From Peptostreptococcaceae bacterium (GTDB lineage Bacteria > Bacillota_A > Clostridia > Peptostreptococcales > Acidaminobacteraceae): a stretch of 6,145 bases of DNA. Below are positions 5,502 through 6,145 of this stretch, piece after piece. A model generated the notes under the pieces. It saw only the letters and a program-made list of their open reading frames with translations. It had not been told where the DNA came from and did not search any database. A program made the position numbers and the translations under genes. The DNA lies in the NCBI GenBank assembly GCA_013619035.1, contig JABXKX010000551.1, forward strand, positions 1 through 6,145. Direction: 5' to 3'. Position 1 is the stretch's first letter. Every line of letters begins with the position of its first letter.

Positions 5502-5573
5502 ATTTACAAACATAAAGCCCCTTGATATTCAAGAGGCTGAGTATGACTACTTTTAAATTATCTGTTTGTACAT
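5502..5573. repeat. Palindromic element, copy C, downstream of yneA
   Basis: The outer arms TACAAACA (5505-5512) and TGTTTGTA (5563-5570) are perfect reverse complements. The inner hairpin is AGCCCCTTG / CAAGAGGCT (5516-5538). The element is homologous to 3795-3867 in copy B: GAG-AT-ACTACT, an AATTATC-like stretch and TTTGTACATTCT are shared in order. A further TGTACA lies just outside at 5484-5489. The repeat lacks the head and terminator tail of copies A and B. Confidence 0.7.
5516..5538 (-). terminator. Hairpin terminator of yneA
   Basis: On the minus strand AGCCTCTTG pairs over nine positions (one T-G wobble) with CAAGGGGCT, loop AATAT, followed by TTATGTTTG. Read on the + strand the wobble becomes a C-A mismatch, so the minus orientation is favoured. 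It lies 49 bases past the yneA stop. The T-tract is only moderate. Confidence 0.6.
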
Positions 5574-5587
5574 TCTTCTTTAACTTT

Positions 5588-5914
5588 TTAATATACTCTT
5601 GGTACTTCAAGCAATTGTCCAGGATATACAATTTCACTATCTAAATTGTTATGTTTAATAATTTTATACATCGTTTCTCTTAAGTCTCTATGTTCAGGAG
5701 TCACCTCATCTGCGATCTTCCATAAACTATCTCCTGATTGTACAGTCACATTAATATATTCTACTTCACCATCTCCATATGAATTTAAGTTACCTAATGT
5801 CATCATTAAAAAAAGAAATGAAATGATAAATATAAATGTTAAAGCTATTGTTACTCTGTTCGTTTTTTTTCTTCTATTATGTCTTTTTATTTTAACTGTC
5901 TGAATGTTTGTCAT
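5588..5914 (-). CDS. yneA: SOS cell-division inhibitor YneA (LysM protein)
   Basis: This 108-residue membrane-anchored protein transiently blocks septation during the SOS response. The order is a short basic cytoplasmic start (KIKRHNRRKKTNR), one transmembrane helix at about 21-40, then an extracellular LysM domain at about 54-104 (VQSGDSLWKIADE ... VYPGQLLEVP). Size, topology and the divergent position next to lexA match Bacillus YneA (about 105 aa). I chose ATG 5914: AGGAGG lies five bases upstream. The in-frame GTG at 5932 would place that ribosome site inside the gene. Transcription starts from a consensus promoter that carries one SOS box in its spacer and a second at the start of the transcript. 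A hairpin terminator lies 49 bases downstream. The yneB gene that follows yneA in Bacillus is absent here. LysM alone is a generic peptidoglycan-binding domain, so the SOS context is what fixes the name. Confidence 0.92.
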   Translation of the reverse strand: MTNIQTVKIKRHNRRKKTNRVTIALTFIFIISFLFLMMTLGNLNSYGDGEVEYINVTVQSGDSLWKIADEVTPEHRDLRETMYKIIKHNNLDSEIVYPGQLLEVPRVY

Positions 5915-5925
5915 AATAACCTCCT

Positions 5926-5939
5926 TGAACACTTGTTCG
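5926..5939. promoter_or_regulatory. SOS (LexA) box in the yneA leader
   Basis: TGAAC-ACTT-GTTCG matches the Bacillota LexA operator CGAAC-N4-GTTCG at nine of ten positions. It lies at the expected yneA transcription start and touches the AGGAGG ribosome site, so bound LexA would block initiation. Confidence 0.88.
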
Positions 5940-5946
5940 TACTTTT

Positions 5947-5975
5947 ATTATAACCGAACAGCCGTTCTTTGTAAA
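5947..5975 (-). promoter_or_regulatory. yneA promoter
   Basis: On the minus strand TTTACA (5975-5970) and TATAAT (5952-5947) are separated by 17 bases. The predicted start of transcription is near 5940, leaving a leader of about 26 bases before the ATG at 5914. Confidence 0.85.
5955..5968. promoter_or_regulatory. SOS (LexA) box inside the yneA promoter spacer
   Basis: CGAAC-AGCC-GTTCT matches the LexA operator at nine of ten positions. It lies wholly between the -35 and -10 of yneA, where LexA binding excludes RNA polymerase. Confidence 0.9.
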
Positions 5976-5985
5976 GTGTTTTTTA

Positions 5986-5999
5986 CGAACGAATGTTTG
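5986..5999. promoter_or_regulatory. SOS (LexA) box at the lexA promoter
   Basis: CGAAC-GAAT-GTTTG matches the LexA operator at nine of ten positions and overlaps the lexA -35 by three bases, fitting autorepression. Confidence 0.87.
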
Positions 6000-6025
6000 A
6001 TTTTTGTATTAAAGTGTTGTATACT
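5997..6025 (+). promoter_or_regulatory. lexA promoter
   Basis: TTGATT (5997-6002) and TATACT (6020-6025) are separated by 17 bases. The predicted start is near 6032, giving a leader of about 27 bases with AGGAGG at 6046-6051, seven bases before the GTG start. Confidence 0.8.
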
Positions 6026-6058
6026 GTTATTAGATAAAAAATGTCAGGAGGCTAGCAA

Positions 6059-6145
6059 GTGAGTAAAAATATTACAACTAAACAATTAAACATTTTGAAA
6101 TTTATTAAGTCTGAAGTAAACAAAAAAGGTTATCCGCCTTCTGTT
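6059..6145 (+). CDS. lexA: LexA repressor (3' end outside window)
   Basis: The first 29 residues are present: the GTG start, then SKNITTKQLNILKFIKSEV and KKGYPPSV. This matches the opening winged-helix DNA-binding region of LexA, in particular the first helix and the GYPPSVRE segment. LexA represses SOS genes and cleaves itself when RecA is activated by single-stranded DNA; the cleavage and dimerisation domain lies outside the window. The GTG is chosen because AGGAGG sits seven bases upstream. The divergent yneA and three SOS boxes in the shared intergenic region confirm the identity. Confidence 0.93.
   Translation, partial: MSKNITTKQLNILKFIKSEVNKKGYPPSV

Noticed and set aside
5646..5903. 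85-codon open frame on the + strand.
   Set aside because: It is the antisense shadow of yneA; the LysM domain, promoter and ribosome site support the minus strand.

Overview
The window is low-GC DNA with AGGAGG-type ribosome binding sites, Bacillus-type SOS boxes and the divergent lexA/yneA arrangement. This places it in the Bacillota. The zincin-type metallopeptidase and the zinc-ribbon/DUF2007-like protein make a Clostridia member more likely than a Bacillus, but the genus cannot be named from the sequence alone.

Layout. Positions 1-1684 (+ strand) carry the distal part of a two-gene DDE transposition module: a TniA/TnsB/IS481-like integrase-fold transposase, cut by the left window edge, overlapping an ExeA/TniB/TnsC-like AAA ATPase by 8 bases. 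From 1795 to 5914 every supported gene is on the minus strand: a WecG/TagA/CpsF-family glycosyltransferase; a small HEXXH metallopeptidase preceded by a coupled 39-codon ORF; a zinc-ribbon protein with a DUF2007-like domain; a four-helix membrane protein; and the SOS cell-division inhibitor YneA. lexA begins at 6059 on the + strand and runs off the right edge. Most minus-strand genes have their own intrinsic terminator, so this is mainly a string of single-gene units rather than one operon.

The best understood part is the right end. The divergent yneA and lexA promoters both show good -35/-10 elements with 17-base spacers. Three CGAAC-N4-GTTCG-like SOS boxes lie in about 75 bases: one fills the yneA promoter spacer, one overlaps the yneA start of transcription and ribosome binding site, and one overlaps the lexA -35. 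LexA should therefore repress itself and yneA, and DNA damage should release YneA to delay division.

The least explained part is the intergenic DNA. A composite repeat occurs downstream of the metallopeptidase gene (copy A, 2753-2931) and of the zinc-ribbon gene (copy B, 3743-4048). The copies share a head with a 23-base identical block and a tail that is a terminator hairpin. Copy B also contains a roughly 72-base palindromic element whose homologue (copy C, 5502-5573) lies just downstream of yneA, with compensatory base changes in its stem. An ATGTACAT motif recurs through these repeats. They look like a dispersed, structured, possibly mobile intergenic repeat family. A link to the transposition module at the left is possible but unproven.
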